A stretch of DNA of 57,419 bases from the NCBI RefSeq assembly GCF_001509795.1, contig NZ_LLZN01000071.1, positions 1-57,419 on the forward strand, read 5' to 3'. Under the pieces are notes generated by a model that made no database searches, was not told the DNA's origin, and worked only from the letters and a program-made list of their open reading frames with translations. Position 1 is the stretch's first letter. Each line of letters begins with the position of its first letter. A program made the translations under genes and the position numbers. Positions 24,409 to 32,805 of the stretch are shown piece by piece. Source of the stretch: Streptomyces sp. NRRL WC-3605. GTDB taxonomy: Bacteria > Actinomycetota > Actinomycetes > Streptomycetales > Streptomycetaceae.

Positions 24409-24759
24409 TCACCCGTACCCGAGGGCATGCAGCCGCTCGTCGTCGATCCCGAAGTGGTGGGCGATCTCGTGCACCACTGTCACCTCGGTCTCCTCCACGA
24501 CCTCCTCCCGCGAGGCGCACATCCGCAGGGTCGGACCCCGGTAGATCGTGATGCGGTCCGGGAGCACCCCGGCGTACCACTCGCCCCGCTCGGTCAGCGG
24601 CGTCCCCTCGTACAGCCCGAGCAGCTCCGGGTCGTCGGCGGGCGGCTCGTCCTCGACGAACACCGCGACGTTGTCCATCAGCCGCGTCAGCTCCGGCGGG
24701 ATCCGGTCCAGCGCCTCGGCGACCAGTTCCTCGAACTCCTCGCGCGTCATCTCCAGCAC
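24409..24759 (-). CDS. Small zincin-like metallopeptidase (116 aa)
   Basis: A short HExxH protein of the actinobacterial/proteobacterial metallopeptidase family. It starts MTREEFEELVAEALDRIPPEL, continues with VAVFVEDEPP and ITIYRGPTLR, and ends in the zinc motif VVHEIAHHFGIDDERLHALGYG, where the two His and the Glu of HEIAHHFG are present. The length is typical. The GTG at 24759 lies about 6 nt after a GACAAT box, so the mRNA may be leaderless; an internal ATG at 24750 is an alternative. Divergent from the metallophosphoesterase. Substrate unknown. Confidence 0.85.
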   Translation of the reverse strand: MLEMTREEFEELVAEALDRIPPELTRLMDNVAVFVEDEPPADDPELLGLYEGTPLTERGEWYAGVLPDRITIYRGPTLRMCASREEVVEETEVTVVHEIAHHFGIDDERLHALGYG

Positions 24760-24844
24760 AGCCCCATTGTCAGGCACGGCACCGCCCCCGAGGAGCCGCC
24801 GACGGCCCCGCATATCCGGCGACGGACGTGGGCATACGGCACCA

Positions 24845-26407
24845 ATGGCCCGCGTCCCCGCCGCGATCATGAAAGTTCTCGGACACCTCCCCAGGGCACC
24901 ACGCGCCCTCGCCGACCGCCACGCCGCCCGCCGACCGCACACCGAACCCGAGCTCACGGCGCAGCCGCGCCCCTGGACGCGGGCCCTCGGTCTCGTCGCC
25001 GTCGTCCTCGTCGGCGCCTGGCTCGGGCTGCTCGTCGTCGGCAACGTCCGGGTGCCGGTCGGCCCGATGAACACCACGATGACGCTGCGGCCCTCCTTCA
25101 CCGGCGGCACCAAGATCAACGTGTCGCCGCTCGGCGCGCTCCAGTTCAGCAGCCACATCGCGCCCGTCCGGCTGGACGTCAACGTCGACCAGCTCGACCC
25201 CGAGCGCGCCCAGGCGCTCGTGGACCACCCCGAGCGCCTCTCCGGCCTCCAGGAGGAAGTGACCCAGGACGTCAGCGACGGCACCCTCGACCTGGCCCTG
25301 CGCAGTGTCGTCGCCGTCGTCACCGGCGCCACCGCGCTCGGCCTGGTCGTCTACCGGCGCCCGCGCCGCGCCCTGGCCGCCGGCGGGCTCGCCCTCACCC
25401 TCCTGGCCGCGTCCGGCGGGACGGCGTACGCGACCTGGAACCCGGAGTCCGTCCTGGAGCCGAAGTTCTCCGGCCTGCTGTCCTCCGCCCCGTCCCTGGT
25501 GGGCGACGCGCGCAGCATCGTGACCGAATTCGACGTGTACCAGAAGGAGTTGGCGCGCCTGGTCACCAACGTGACCAAGCTCTACGACGCCACGTCCACG
25601 CTTCCCGCGTACGCCCCGGACCCGAGCACCATCCGCGTCCTGCACGTCTCCGACATCCACCTCAACCCGGCGAGCTGGAAGATCATCGCCTCGCTCGTGG
25701 CGCAGTACAAGGTCGACGTGATCGTCGACTCGGGCGACACCATGGACCACGGCACGGCCGCCGAGAACGGCTTCCTCGACCCGATCGAGGACCTCGGCGC
25801 CCCGTACGTCTGGGTGCGCGGCAACCACGACTCGCGGGTCACCCAGCGCTACCTGGAGGACCTGAAGCACGTCCACGTCCTCGACGACGGCGAGGCCGTG
25901 TCCATCCGGGGGCTGCGGTTCGCCGGGGTGGGCGACCCCCAGTTCACCCCCGACCGCTCCCAGGCCCCCGGCGGGGACGCGGCGAACGAACTCGCGGGCG
26001 CCCGGCTCGCCTCCGCCCTGCGCGACCAGAAGGCCGCCGGCACCCCCGTGGACGTGGCGGTCGCGCACGAGCCCGTGGCGGCCCGCCAGGCGGACGGCGA
26101 GGTCCCGCTGGCCCTGGCCGGCCACATTCACCAGGAGAAGACCGAGGTGCTGCCGTACGGCACCCGGCTGCGGGTCGAGGGCTCCACCGGGGGCAGCGGG
26201 CTGCGCGCGGTCGAGGGCAGGCACCCCGACCCGATCCAGACCTCGATCCTCTACTTCGACCGTGACACCCGGCGCCTCCAGGCGTGGGACGAGATCGAAC
26301 TCGGCGGCCTGGGGCTGACCACCGCGGAGGTGCGCCGGCACCTGGTGGAGGAGAACCAGCCGGGCGCCACGGACGGCGGGAGCGCGTCGCCCAGCGCGAG
26401 CCCGTAA
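24845..26407 (+). CDS. Membrane-anchored calcineurin-like metallophosphoesterase (520 aa)
   Basis: The N-terminal region has a membrane segment (ALGLVAVVLVGAWLGLLVVG), an extracytoplasmic stretch of about 100 residues, and a second pair of hydrophobic segments at about 145-195. The metallophosphoesterase core follows: VSDIHLNPASW, DSGDTMDHGTAAENG, VRGNHDSRVTQ, DVAVAHEPVA and LAGHIHQEK, so all metal ligands are present. The start is uncertain between ATG 24845 and ATG 24869. It ends 80 bp before tRNA-Glu. Physiological substrate unknown. Confidence 0.88.
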   Translation: MARVPAAIMKVLGHLPRAPRALADRHAARRPHTEPELTAQPRPWTRALGLVAVVLVGAWLGLLVVGNVRVPVGPMNTTMTLRPSFTGGTKINVSPLGALQFSSHIAPVRLDVNVDQLDPERAQALVDHPERLSGLQEEVTQDVSDGTLDLALRSVVAVVTGATALGLVVYRRPRRALAAGGLALTLLAASGGTAYATWNPESVLEPKFSGLLSSAPSLVGDARSIVTEFDVYQKELARLVTNVTKLYDATSTLPAYAPDPSTIRVLHVSDIHLNPASWKIIASLVAQYKVDVIVDSGDTMDHGTAAENGFLDPIEDLGAPYVWVRGNHDSRVTQRYLEDLKHVHVLDDGEAVSIRGLRFAGVGDPQFTPDRSQAPGGDAANELAGARLASALRDQKAAGTPVDVAVAHEPVAARQADGEVPLALAGHIHQEKTEVLPYGTRLRVEGSTGGSGLRAVEGRHPDPIQTSILYFDRDTRRLQAWDEIELGGLGLTTAEVRRHLVEENQPGATDGGSASPSASP

Positions 26408-26413
26408 ACCGTT

Positions 26414-26443
26414 TTGGCGATACCTCCCGCCATCCCATATGCT
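26414..26443 (+). promoter_or_regulatory. Promoter of the tRNA-Glu/Asp/Phe group
   Basis: TTGGCG (-35, 26414-26419), an 18-bp spacer and TATGCT (-10, 26438-26443) lie 44 bp upstream of tRNA-Glu. Confidence 0.6.
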
Positions 26444-26487
26444 TCTCACGTCCCCGACGCGCTGAGAAGCGCCCAGGCGGGCCGATA

Positions 26488-26560
26488 GCCCTCATCGTCT
26501 AGCGGCCTAGGACGCCGCCCTTTCAAGGCGGTAGCACGGGTTCGAATCCCGTTGGGGGCA
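26488..26560 (+). tRNA. tRNA-Glu (TTC)
   Basis: A 73-nt cloverleaf with anticodon TTC in GCCCTTTCAAGGC. The acceptor GCCCTCA pairs with TGGGGGC and the T-arm reads ACGGGTTCGAATCCCGT. Confidence 0.95.
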
Positions 26561-26597
26561 CGCAGTACGGTGTGCGACACTGTTGCACGCATCGCAA

Positions 26598-26672
26598 GGT
26601 CCTGTGGAGCAGTTTGGAGTGCTCGCCACCCTGTCAAGGTGGAGGCCGCGGGTTCAAATCCCGTCAGGACCG
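26598..26672 (+). tRNA. tRNA-Asp (GTC), copy 1
   Basis: A 75-nt cloverleaf with anticodon GTC in CACCCTGTCAAGGTG. The acceptor GGTCCTG pairs with CAGGACC and the discriminator base is G. It lies 37 bp after tRNA-Glu and is identical to the copy at 30987. Confidence 0.95.
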
Positions 26673-26696
26673 CTGTGAAGGTCGCAAGACCCTCAC

Positions 26697-26770
26697 GGCT
26701 GGGTAGCTCAGTTGGTACGAGCGATCGCCTGAAAAGCGATAGGTCGCCGGTTCGACCCCGGCCCCAGCCA
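26697..26770 (+). tRNA. tRNA-Phe (GAA)
   Basis: A 74-nt cloverleaf with anticodon GAA in TCGCCTGAAAAGCGA. The acceptor GGCTGGG pairs with CCCAGCC. Last of the three-tRNA transcript. Confidence 0.95.
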
Positions 26771-26775
26771 CAGAG

Positions 26776-26807
26776 GAAGCCCCCGTCGAGTGATCGGCGG
26801 GGGCTTC
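26776..26807 (+). terminator. Terminator of the tRNA-Glu/Asp/Phe group
   Basis: Arms GAAGCCCCCGTCGA and TCGGCGGGGGCTTC around a GTGA loop lie 5 bp after tRNA-Phe. Confidence 0.8.
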
Positions 26808-26883
26808 GCCGTGCCCGCCGGGACAGGAGCCGCGACAAAAGCGTTCGCCATGGTTTTCGGCGGGATGAGATCCTGGATCGCGT

Positions 26884-29800
26884 ATGTCCACGCACCCCGC
26901 CCCCGCCCTCGGCGCCCTCGCCCCCCGTCTGACCGAGCTCTCACTGCGTGACGCGCAGCGCCTCGGCCGGCGGCTGGAGGGCGCCCGCAAGATCCGTAAG
27001 CCCGAGGCGCGAGCCGCCGTGCTCGCCGAGATCGAGGGGGAGATCGCCAAGGGCGAGGAGCGCGTCGCCGCGCGGCGCGCCCGTGTGCCCGCGGTCTCGT
27101 ACCCGGAGCAGCTGCCGGTCAGCCAGAAGAAGGACGAGATCGCCGCCGCGATCCGCGACCACCAGGTCGTGATCGTGGCCGGTGAGACCGGTTCCGGCAA
27201 GACGACGCAGATCCCGAAGATCTGCCTGGAGCTGGGCCGCGGTGTCCGCGGCATGATCGGGCACACGCAGCCCCGCCGGATCGCCGCGCGCACGGTCGCC
27301 GAGCGGGTGGCGGAGGAGCTGGACACACCGCTGGGTGAGGCGGTCGGCTGGAAGGTGCGGTTCACCGACCAGGTGAACCCGGAGGGGACCTTCGTCAAGC
27401 TGATGACGGACGGCATCCTGCTCGCCGAGATCCAGACGGACCGCGAGCTGCGCGCCTACGACACGATCATCATCGACGAGGCCCACGAGCGGTCCCTCAA
27501 CATCGACTTCCTGCTGGGGTACCTCGCCCAGCTGCTGCCGAAGCGGCCGGACCTCAAGGTCGTCATCACCTCGGCGACCATCGACCCGGAGCGGTTCTCG
27601 CGGCACTTCGGCGACGCCCCGATCGTCGAGGTCAGCGGCCGTACGTATCCGGTGGAGGTGCGTTACCGGCCGCTGCTGGAGGAGGACTCCGAGGACGCCG
27701 ACCGCGATCAGATCACGGCGATCACGGACGCGGTCGAGGAGCTGATGGGCGAGGGGAAGGGCGACATCCTCGTCTTCCTCTCGGGTGAGCGGGAGATCCG
27801 GGACACCGCGGACGCGCTGGAGAAGAAGAAGTACCGGTTCACGGAGGTCCTGCCGCTGTACGCGCGGCTCTCGCACGCCGAGCAGCACCGGGTGTTCCAG
27901 CAGCACACCGGGCGCAGGATCGTTCTGGCGACCAACGTGGCCGAGACCTCGCTGACCGTCCCCGGCATCAAGTACGTGATCGACCCCGGCTTCGCCCGGA
28001 TCTCGCGCTACAGCCACCGCACCAAGGTGCAGCGGCTGCCCATCGAGGCCATCTCGCAGGCCAGCGCCAACCAGCGCAAGGGCCGCTGCGGCCGTACCTC
28101 CGACGGCATCTGCATCCGGCTGTACTCCGAGGACGACTTCAACGCCCGCCCGGAGTTCACCGACGCGGAGATCCTGCGCACCAACCTGGCTTCGGTCATC
28201 CTGCAGATGACCGCGGCCGGTCTCGGCGACATCGAGAAGTTCCCGTTCATCGACCCGCCGGACCACCGCAACATCCGTGACGGCGTGCAGCTCCTGCAGG
28301 AGCTGGGGGCGCTGGACCCGGCGCAGAAGGACCCCCGCAAGCGGCTCACCGACACAGGCCGCAAGCTCGCCCAGCTCCCGGTGGACCCGCGCCTCGCCCG
28401 GATGGTCCTGGAGGCCGACCGCAACGGCTGTGTCCGGGAGGTCATGGTCATAGCGGCCGCGCTGTCCATCCAGGACCCGCGCGAGCGCCCGGCGGACAAG
28501 CAGGCGCAGGCCGACCAGCAGCACGCCCGGTTCAAGGACGAGACGAGCGACTTCCTCGCCTATCTGAACCTGTGGCGCTACATCCGTGAGCAGCAGCGCG
28601 AGCGCGGCTCGTCGTCGTTCCGCCGCATGTGCAAGCAGGAGTACCTGAACTTCCTGCGGATCCGCGAGTGGCAGGACATCTACACGCAGCTGCGGACCGT
28701 GGCCAAGCAGATGGGCATCCGTCTCGCCGAGGACGACGCGCCCGCGGACCGCATCCACGTCTCCCTCCTCGCCGGTCTCCTCTCCCACATCGGGATGAAG
28801 GACGTGAAGGAGTCCAAGGACGCCGCTCCGGGGGCGCGCAAGGACGGCGGACGCAACGAGTACCTGGGTGCCCGCAACGCCAAGTTCGCGATCTTCCCCG
28901 GGTCGGCCCTGTTCAGGAAACCGCCGCGGTTCGTGATGTCGGCCGAGCTGGTGGAGACGTCCCGGCTGTGGGCGCGGGTCAACGCGAAGATCGAGCCGGA
29001 GTGGGTGGAGCCGCTGGCCGGGCACCTGCTGAAGCGGACGTACAGCGAACCGCACTGGGAGAAGGACCAGGCGGCCGTGATGGCGTACGAGAAGGTCACG
29101 CTGTACGGCGTCCCGATCGTGGCGCAGCGCAAGGTGAACTACGGCCGGATCGATCCGGAGGCCAGCCGGGAGCTGTTCATCCGCAACGCGCTGGTGGAGG
29201 GTGACTGGCGCACGCACCACAAGTTCTTCGCCGACAACCGCCGGCTGCTCAGCGAGGTCGAGGAGCTGGAGCACCGCGCCCGGCGCCGGGACATCGTGGT
29301 CGACGACGAGACGCTGTTCGACTTCTACGACGAGAAGGTCCCCGAGCACGTCGTGTCGGGGGCGCACTTCGACTCGTGGTGGAAGCGCAAGCGGCAGGAG
29401 CAGCCCGACTTCCTGGACTTCGAGCGGGAGATGCTGATCCGGGAGTCGGCGGAGGCGGTCACGAAGGCCGACTATCCGGACTCGTGGCGGCAGGGGCAGC
29501 TGAAGTTCCGGGTGACCTACCAGTTCGAGCCGGGCGCGGACGCGGACGGTGTGACCGTCCACATCCCGCTCCAGGTCCTCAACCAGGTCACGGCGGAGGG
29601 CTTCGACTGGCAGATCCCGGGTCTGCGCGAGGAGTTGGTGACGGAGCTGATCCGTTCCCTGCCGAAGCCGATCCGGCGCAACTACGTGCCGGCGCCGAAC
29701 TTCGCGAAGCGGTTCCTGGACACGGCCGTCCCCGGGCAGGAGCCGCTGACGGTGACGATGGCCCGCGAGCTGAAGCGGATGGTCGGGGTGCCGTTCACCG

Positions 29801-30861
29801 CGGACGACTTCGACTGGGCGAAGGTGCCCGAGCATCTGCGCGTGACGTTCCGCATCGTCGACGAGCGGCGCCGCAAGCTGGCCGAGGACAAGGACCTGGA
29901 GGCCCTGCAGCTGCGCCTGAAGCCGAAGGCGCGCAAGGCGCTCTCGCAGGCCGCCGCGGCGACGGCGTCCCGGCAGGGCGGGGAGTCGCTGGAGCGTTCG
30001 GGCCTGACGGACTGGACGATCGGCACGCTCACCCGGGTCTTCGAGACACGGCGGGCCGGGCAGCCGGTGAAGGCGTACCCGGCACTCGTGGACGACGGCG
30101 ACACGGTCTCCGTGCGGCTGTTCGACTCGGAGGCGGAGCAGCAGCAGGCGATGTGGAAGGGCACCCGGCGGCTGATCCTGCGCAACATCCCGGTCAACCC
30201 GGCGAAGTTCGCATCCGAAAAGCTGACGAACGCTCAGAAGCTCGGTCTGTCGGCGAATCCGCACGGGTCGATCCAGGCGCTGTTCGACGACTGCGCCATG
30301 GCGGCGGCGGACAAGCTGATCGGTGACTTCGGCGGCCCGGCGTGGGACGAGGAGTCGTACCGGAAGCTGTACGACAAGGTGCGCGCGGAGATCGTGGACA
30401 CGACGGTGCGCGCGGTGGGGCAGGTGCAGCAGGTACTGGCCGCCTGGCAGGCCGCCGAGCGGCGTCTGAAGGGCGTGCGCAGCCCCGCTCTGCTGCCGAA
30501 CCTCGCGGATGTGCGGGCCCAGCTGGACGCCCTCGTGAAGCCCGGCTTCGTGACCGATGCGGGGCTGCGCCGGCTGCCCGACCTGATGCGCTACCTGATC
30601 GCGGTGGACCGCCGGCTGCAGCAGATGCCGACGAACGTCCAGCGCGACACGACGCGCATGGAGAAGGTCCACGAGATGCGGGACGAGTACGCCTGGCTGC
30701 TGGAGCAGATGCCGCAGGGCCGTCCGGTGCCGCAGGCGGTGCTGGACGTCCGCTGGATGCTGGAGGAGCTCCGGGTCAGCTATTTCGCGCACGCGCTGGG
30801 GACGGCGTACCCGATCTCCGACAAGCGGATCGTGAAGGCGATCGACGCGCTGGCGCCGTGA
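26884..30861 (+). CDS. hrpA: ATP-dependent DEAH-box RNA helicase HrpA (1325 aa)
   Basis: Full-length bacterial HrpA. The first RecA domain has GETGSGKTT (100-108), TQPRRIAA, DEAH (198-201) and TSAT. The second has FLSGEREIRDTADAL, TNVAETSLTVPGIKYVIDPG and QRKGRCGR. HA2/OB-type domains and a DUF3418-type C-terminal half (GLTDWTIGTLTRVFE, PALVDDGDTVSVRLFDSE) follow. HrpA helps rescue stalled ribosomes and process mRNA. The ATG at 26884 lies about 77 bp after the tRNA terminator. It is a single-gene unit; the next gene is a tRNA with its own promoter. Confidence 0.95.
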   Translation: MSTHPAPALGALAPRLTELSLRDAQRLGRRLEGARKIRKPEARAAVLAEIEGEIAKGEERVAARRARVPAVSYPEQLPVSQKKDEIAAAIRDHQVVIVAGETGSGKTTQIPKICLELGRGVRGMIGHTQPRRIAARTVAERVAEELDTPLGEAVGWKVRFTDQVNPEGTFVKLMTDGILLAEIQTDRELRAYDTIIIDEAHERSLNIDFLLGYLAQLLPKRPDLKVVITSATIDPERFSRHFGDAPIVEVSGRTYPVEVRYRPLLEEDSEDADRDQITAITDAVEELMGEGKGDILVFLSGEREIRDTADALEKKKYRFTEVLPLYARLSHAEQHRVFQQHTGRRIVLATNVAETSLTVPGIKYVIDPGFARISRYSHRTKVQRLPIEAISQASANQRKGRCGRTSDGICIRLYSEDDFNARPEFTDAEILRTNLASVILQMTAAGLGDIEKFPFIDPPDHRNIRDGVQLLQELGALDPAQKDPRKRLTDTGRKLAQLPVDPRLARMVLEADRNGCVREVMVIAAALSIQDPRERPADKQAQADQQHARFKDETSDFLAYLNLWRYIREQQRERGSSSFRRMCKQEYLNFLRIREWQDIYTQLRTVAKQMGIRLAEDDAPADRIHVSLLAGLLSHIGMKDVKESKDAAPGARKDGGRNEYLGARNAKFAIFPGSALFRKPPRFVMSAELVETSRLWARVNAKIEPEWVEPLAGHLLKRTYSEPHWEKDQAAVMAYEKVTLYGVPIVAQRKVNYGRIDPEASRELFIRNALVEGDWRTHHKFFADNRRLLSEVEELEHRARRRDIVVDDETLFDFYDEKVPEHVVSGAHFDSWWKRKRQEQPDFLDFEREMLIRESAEAVTKADYPDSWRQGQLKFRVTYQFEPGADADGVTVHIPLQVLNQVTAEGFDWQIPGLREELVTELIRSLPKPIRRNYVPAPNFAKRFLDTAVPGQEPLTVTMARELKRMVGVPFTADDFDWAKVPEHLRVTFRIVDERRRKLAEDKDLEALQLRLKPKARKALSQAAAATASRQGGESLERSGLTDWTIGTLTRVFETRRAGQPVKAYPALVDDGDTVSVRLFDSEAEQQQAMWKGTRRLILRNIPVNPAKFASEKLTNAQKLGLSANPHGSIQALFDDCAMAAADKLIGDFGGPAWDEESYRKLYDKVRAEIVDTTVRAVGQVQQVLAAWQAAERRLKGVRSPALLPNLADVRAQLDALVKPGFVTDAGLRRLPDLMRYLIAVDRRLQQMPTNVQRDTTRMEKVHEMRDEYAWLLEQMPQGRPVPQAVLDVRWMLEELRVSYFAHALGTAYPISDKRIVKAIDALAP

Positions 30862-30883
30862 CGGACCGCGCACGGAGGGTGAG

Positions 30884-30913
30884 TTCGACCCGGGGCTCAC
30901 CCTCCTGTACAGT
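30884..30913 (+). promoter_or_regulatory. Promoter of tRNA-Asp copy 2
   Basis: TTCGAC (-35, 30884-30889), an 18-bp spacer and TACAGT (-10, 30908-30913) lie upstream of the tRNA at 30987. Confidence 0.55.
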
Positions 30914-30986
30914 CTCTTCTCGCAGCGCAACGCACGAATGGCGCCGCAACTCCCCCAGTGCCTTAAGGGCCTGGGCGGGGCCCCCA

Positions 30987-31061
30987 GGTCCTGTGGAGCA
31001 GTTTGGAGTGCTCGCCACCCTGTCAAGGTGGAGGCCGCGGGTTCAAATCCCGTCAGGACCG
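30987..31061 (+). tRNA. tRNA-Asp (GTC), copy 2
   Basis: All 75 nt are identical to the tRNA-Asp at 26598-26672. Flanks differ, and it has its own promoter and terminator. Confidence 0.95.
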
Positions 31062-31067
31062 CAAGTG

Positions 31068-31099
31068 AAGGCCCGTCCCCGTCGAGGGGGCGGGCCTTT
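31068..31099 (+). terminator. Terminator of tRNA-Asp copy 2
   Basis: AAGGCCCG/CGGGCCTT arms with an inner CCCC/GGGG stem, followed by TCTC, 6 bp after the tRNA. Confidence 0.75.
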
Positions 31100-31290
31100 C
31101 TCATGGGCGCGTACGGCCGCCGCGGCACTCCTTCGGGCTTCTGAGCCTGCCTGGAGGGCCCAGAGGGGCGCGGGGGGCTTCTGGGGCGGCGCCGGGATCG
31201 CGGGCCGCCCACGCCGCCTTGACGGAGTCACATTCGCTCGGTACCCAGATCTCAGGGCCCTTTTCGGCTGGCCCCCGGTGGAGGTGGCGT

Positions 31291-31512
31291 ATGGCGGCAT
31301 CGACCAGGCACGAGACGCGGGCCCTGCTCCGCGCACACCTGTCGGCCGCCTCCTCCTACCGACATCTGACCCGGCACTGTCCGATCTGCCACCGGCTGCT
31401 GCGTCTGGCCCTCGACAACGGGTCCGGCGCTCCCGGGACCTACGACACGCCCGGCACCGTCCGGCCGGCCACGGACGAGCCGGCCCCGGAGGAGACGCCG
31501 TCCCCGGCCTGA
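31291..31512 (+). CDS. Small DUF6274-like protein with a CPIC pair (73 aa)
   Basis: Starts MAASTRHETRALLRAHLSAA, then SYRHLTRHCPICHRLLRLALDN with a Cys-x-x-Cys flanked by histidines, and ends in an acidic Pro-rich tail. This matches a Streptomyces-restricted family of tiny proteins, possibly zinc-binding. GGAGG lies 6 nt before the ATG at 31291, which supports this start over the longer frame from 31219. Function unknown. Confidence 0.7.
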   Translation: MAASTRHETRALLRAHLSAASSYRHLTRHCPICHRLLRLALDNGSGAPGTYDTPGTVRPATDEPAPEETPSPA

Positions 31513-31821
31513 CCACGACGATCGTCAACTCCGGCTGTGGCAGCGGCTTCTGGAACCCGTCGCTCCCTTTAGCGCACATAGACCAGGGGCAACAAGCACC
31601 CCGGCATGTGACGGGTGTCACCGCATGAGTTTGCGGGACCCCGGCACTTACACCCCGCCTACAACGGGTCGATTTAATATGTGCAATTGCACCAGCTTCC
31701 GCGGGTCGCGCCGGCCACTCCGAGTGCCCGTCCGGGGCCGGTCGCACAGGTGATCCGACAGCGGTCCCCAGTCTTCGACAAGGCCACGCACGGCCTCACG
31801 GACAGGCGCGCGAGGGCGCAC
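31513..31821. other. 309-bp gap; AT-rich spot with a perfect palindrome, no gene seen
   Basis: No coding region stands out. TAATAT (31675-31680) is followed directly by the 12-bp perfect palindrome GTGCAATTGCAC (31681-31692), unusually AT-rich for this chromosome. It could be a promoter with an operator at the start site, but no gene is clearly served. Confidence 0.4.
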
Positions 31822-31861
31822 AAAAAAGATCGCGCTGGACCCGGCGGAGTCCAGCGCGATC
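31822..31861 (-). terminator. Strong intrinsic terminator downstream of bldC
   Basis: On the minus strand a 13-bp perfect stem (GATCGCGCTGGAC/GTCCAGCGCGATC) is followed by six Us (A-run at 31822-31827). It lies about 145 bp past the bldC stop codon, implying a long 3' UTR. Confidence 0.85.
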
Positions 31862-32005
31862 TACGACGCACCCTTGTTGCGTGCCCGAAGTGCTCTGACG
31901 GCTTGGGCGAGGGCTCTGTTGGGGCAGAACCCGCGTCGCTTGGAGCTAGGTCCGGGCGCCGCGGCGAGTTGGGGGAACCGCCGGTTTGCCCGGTTCTGCG
32001 AGAGT

Positions 32006-32212
32006 TCAGGCCTCGCTGCGCTGCTGCGGGATGCCCGCGAGCAGAGCGCGGACCTCAGCCTCGCGGTAACGGCGGTGTCCGCCGAGCGTACGGATGGAAG
32101 TGAGCTTCCCGGCCTTCGCCCACCGCGTGACCGTCTTGGGGTCGACGCGGAACATCGTGGCGACCTCAGCCGGGGTCAGCAGCGGCTCGGCATCAGGGGT
32201 GCGAGCGGTCAT
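32006..32212 (-). CDS. bldC: Developmental transcriptional regulator BldC
   Basis: A 68-residue protein consisting of one MerR-type winged-helix DNA-binding domain: LLTPAEVATMFRVDPKTVTRWAKAGKLTSIRTLGGHRRYREAEVRALL, without the MerR dimerisation coil. It matches Streptomyces BldC, which binds head-to-tail on direct repeats and holds back premature sporulation. GAGGAGG lies 6 nt before the ATG. It is monocistronic with a long upstream region and its own terminator. Confidence 0.97.
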   Translation of the reverse strand: MTARTPDAEPLLTPAEVATMFRVDPKTVTRWAKAGKLTSIRTLGGHRRYREAEVRALLAGIPQQRSEA

Positions 32213-32805
32213 GAGCGGCCTCCTCGGGAGAACCGAACCTTCTCGGTTCTTTCCTCTAAATTCTGCACCTTGACCCGCGTTGCCCGAAATGGCGGACGCG
32301 AGTCGAGTCGGTTATAGGACGAACGGCTTGTCCTCGGCACTACAACTACACCATCTGTCCAGCCGCGTCGGCCAAACCGATGGAATTGCCCCTCCAGGTG
32401 TTCATCAGCGACGGAAGCCGATGGACCATGCCATAGCGGACAGTCACGCCACTGTGACGATCAGTCACAGTGGCGTGCAGGAGTCCCAAGACCCCCCAAA
32501 GCGTGCAATGTCGAGACGGAGCCCTCCCCGGACTCCTTGTCCTATTTTGGCACGAGGAGGGGTTAGGGACGCAAGAGCCGTGTACGTGCGGTCCGTCACG
32601 CTTGGACGAGTTGGCTGGATCCAGTCGCATACGCCCGGATCGCGCCTTACGTCCCATGTTGACGAGACATCAGGTACCTCAGACCGAGCACGAAACCCCA
32701 AAACGGGCGGATCGTCAAACGCCAGTTCGTTACAAAGGGGATGCCACCTGCCACCCTGTGGCCTCGACCGTGTCCTACGTCACACCGCCCCGCGCGCGGG
32801 GGAGT
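32213..32805. other. 593-bp bldC upstream region with a likely promoter and a perfect inverted repeat
   Basis: No gene is supported here. TATAAC on the minus strand (32311-32316) is a -10 candidate for bldC with a leader of about 90 nt. A perfect 14-bp inverted repeat at 32445-32477 lies further upstream. The stretch 32480-32800 looks non-coding, with scattered AT-rich tracts. Confidence 0.5.
32445..32477. repeat. Perfect 14-bp inverted repeat upstream of bldC
   Basis: CACGCCACTGTGAC (32445-32458) and GTCACAGTGGCGTG (32464-32477) flank a 5-nt GATCA centre. No U-run follows on either strand, so it may be an operator for a dimeric regulator or a structured RNA rather than a terminator. Confidence 0.75.

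Noticed and set aside
26941..31212. A 1423-residue open frame antisense to hrpA
   Set aside because: It is the usual GC-rich shadow of a real gene: low-complexity Arg/Leu/Val composition, no family motif, no ribosome site, and it runs through a tRNA gene.
31861..32005. A minus-strand frame past bldC ending ALAQAVRALRARNKGAS at 31861
   Set aside because: It is open but has no start codon with a ribosome site outside bldC; more likely the long bldC 3' UTR.
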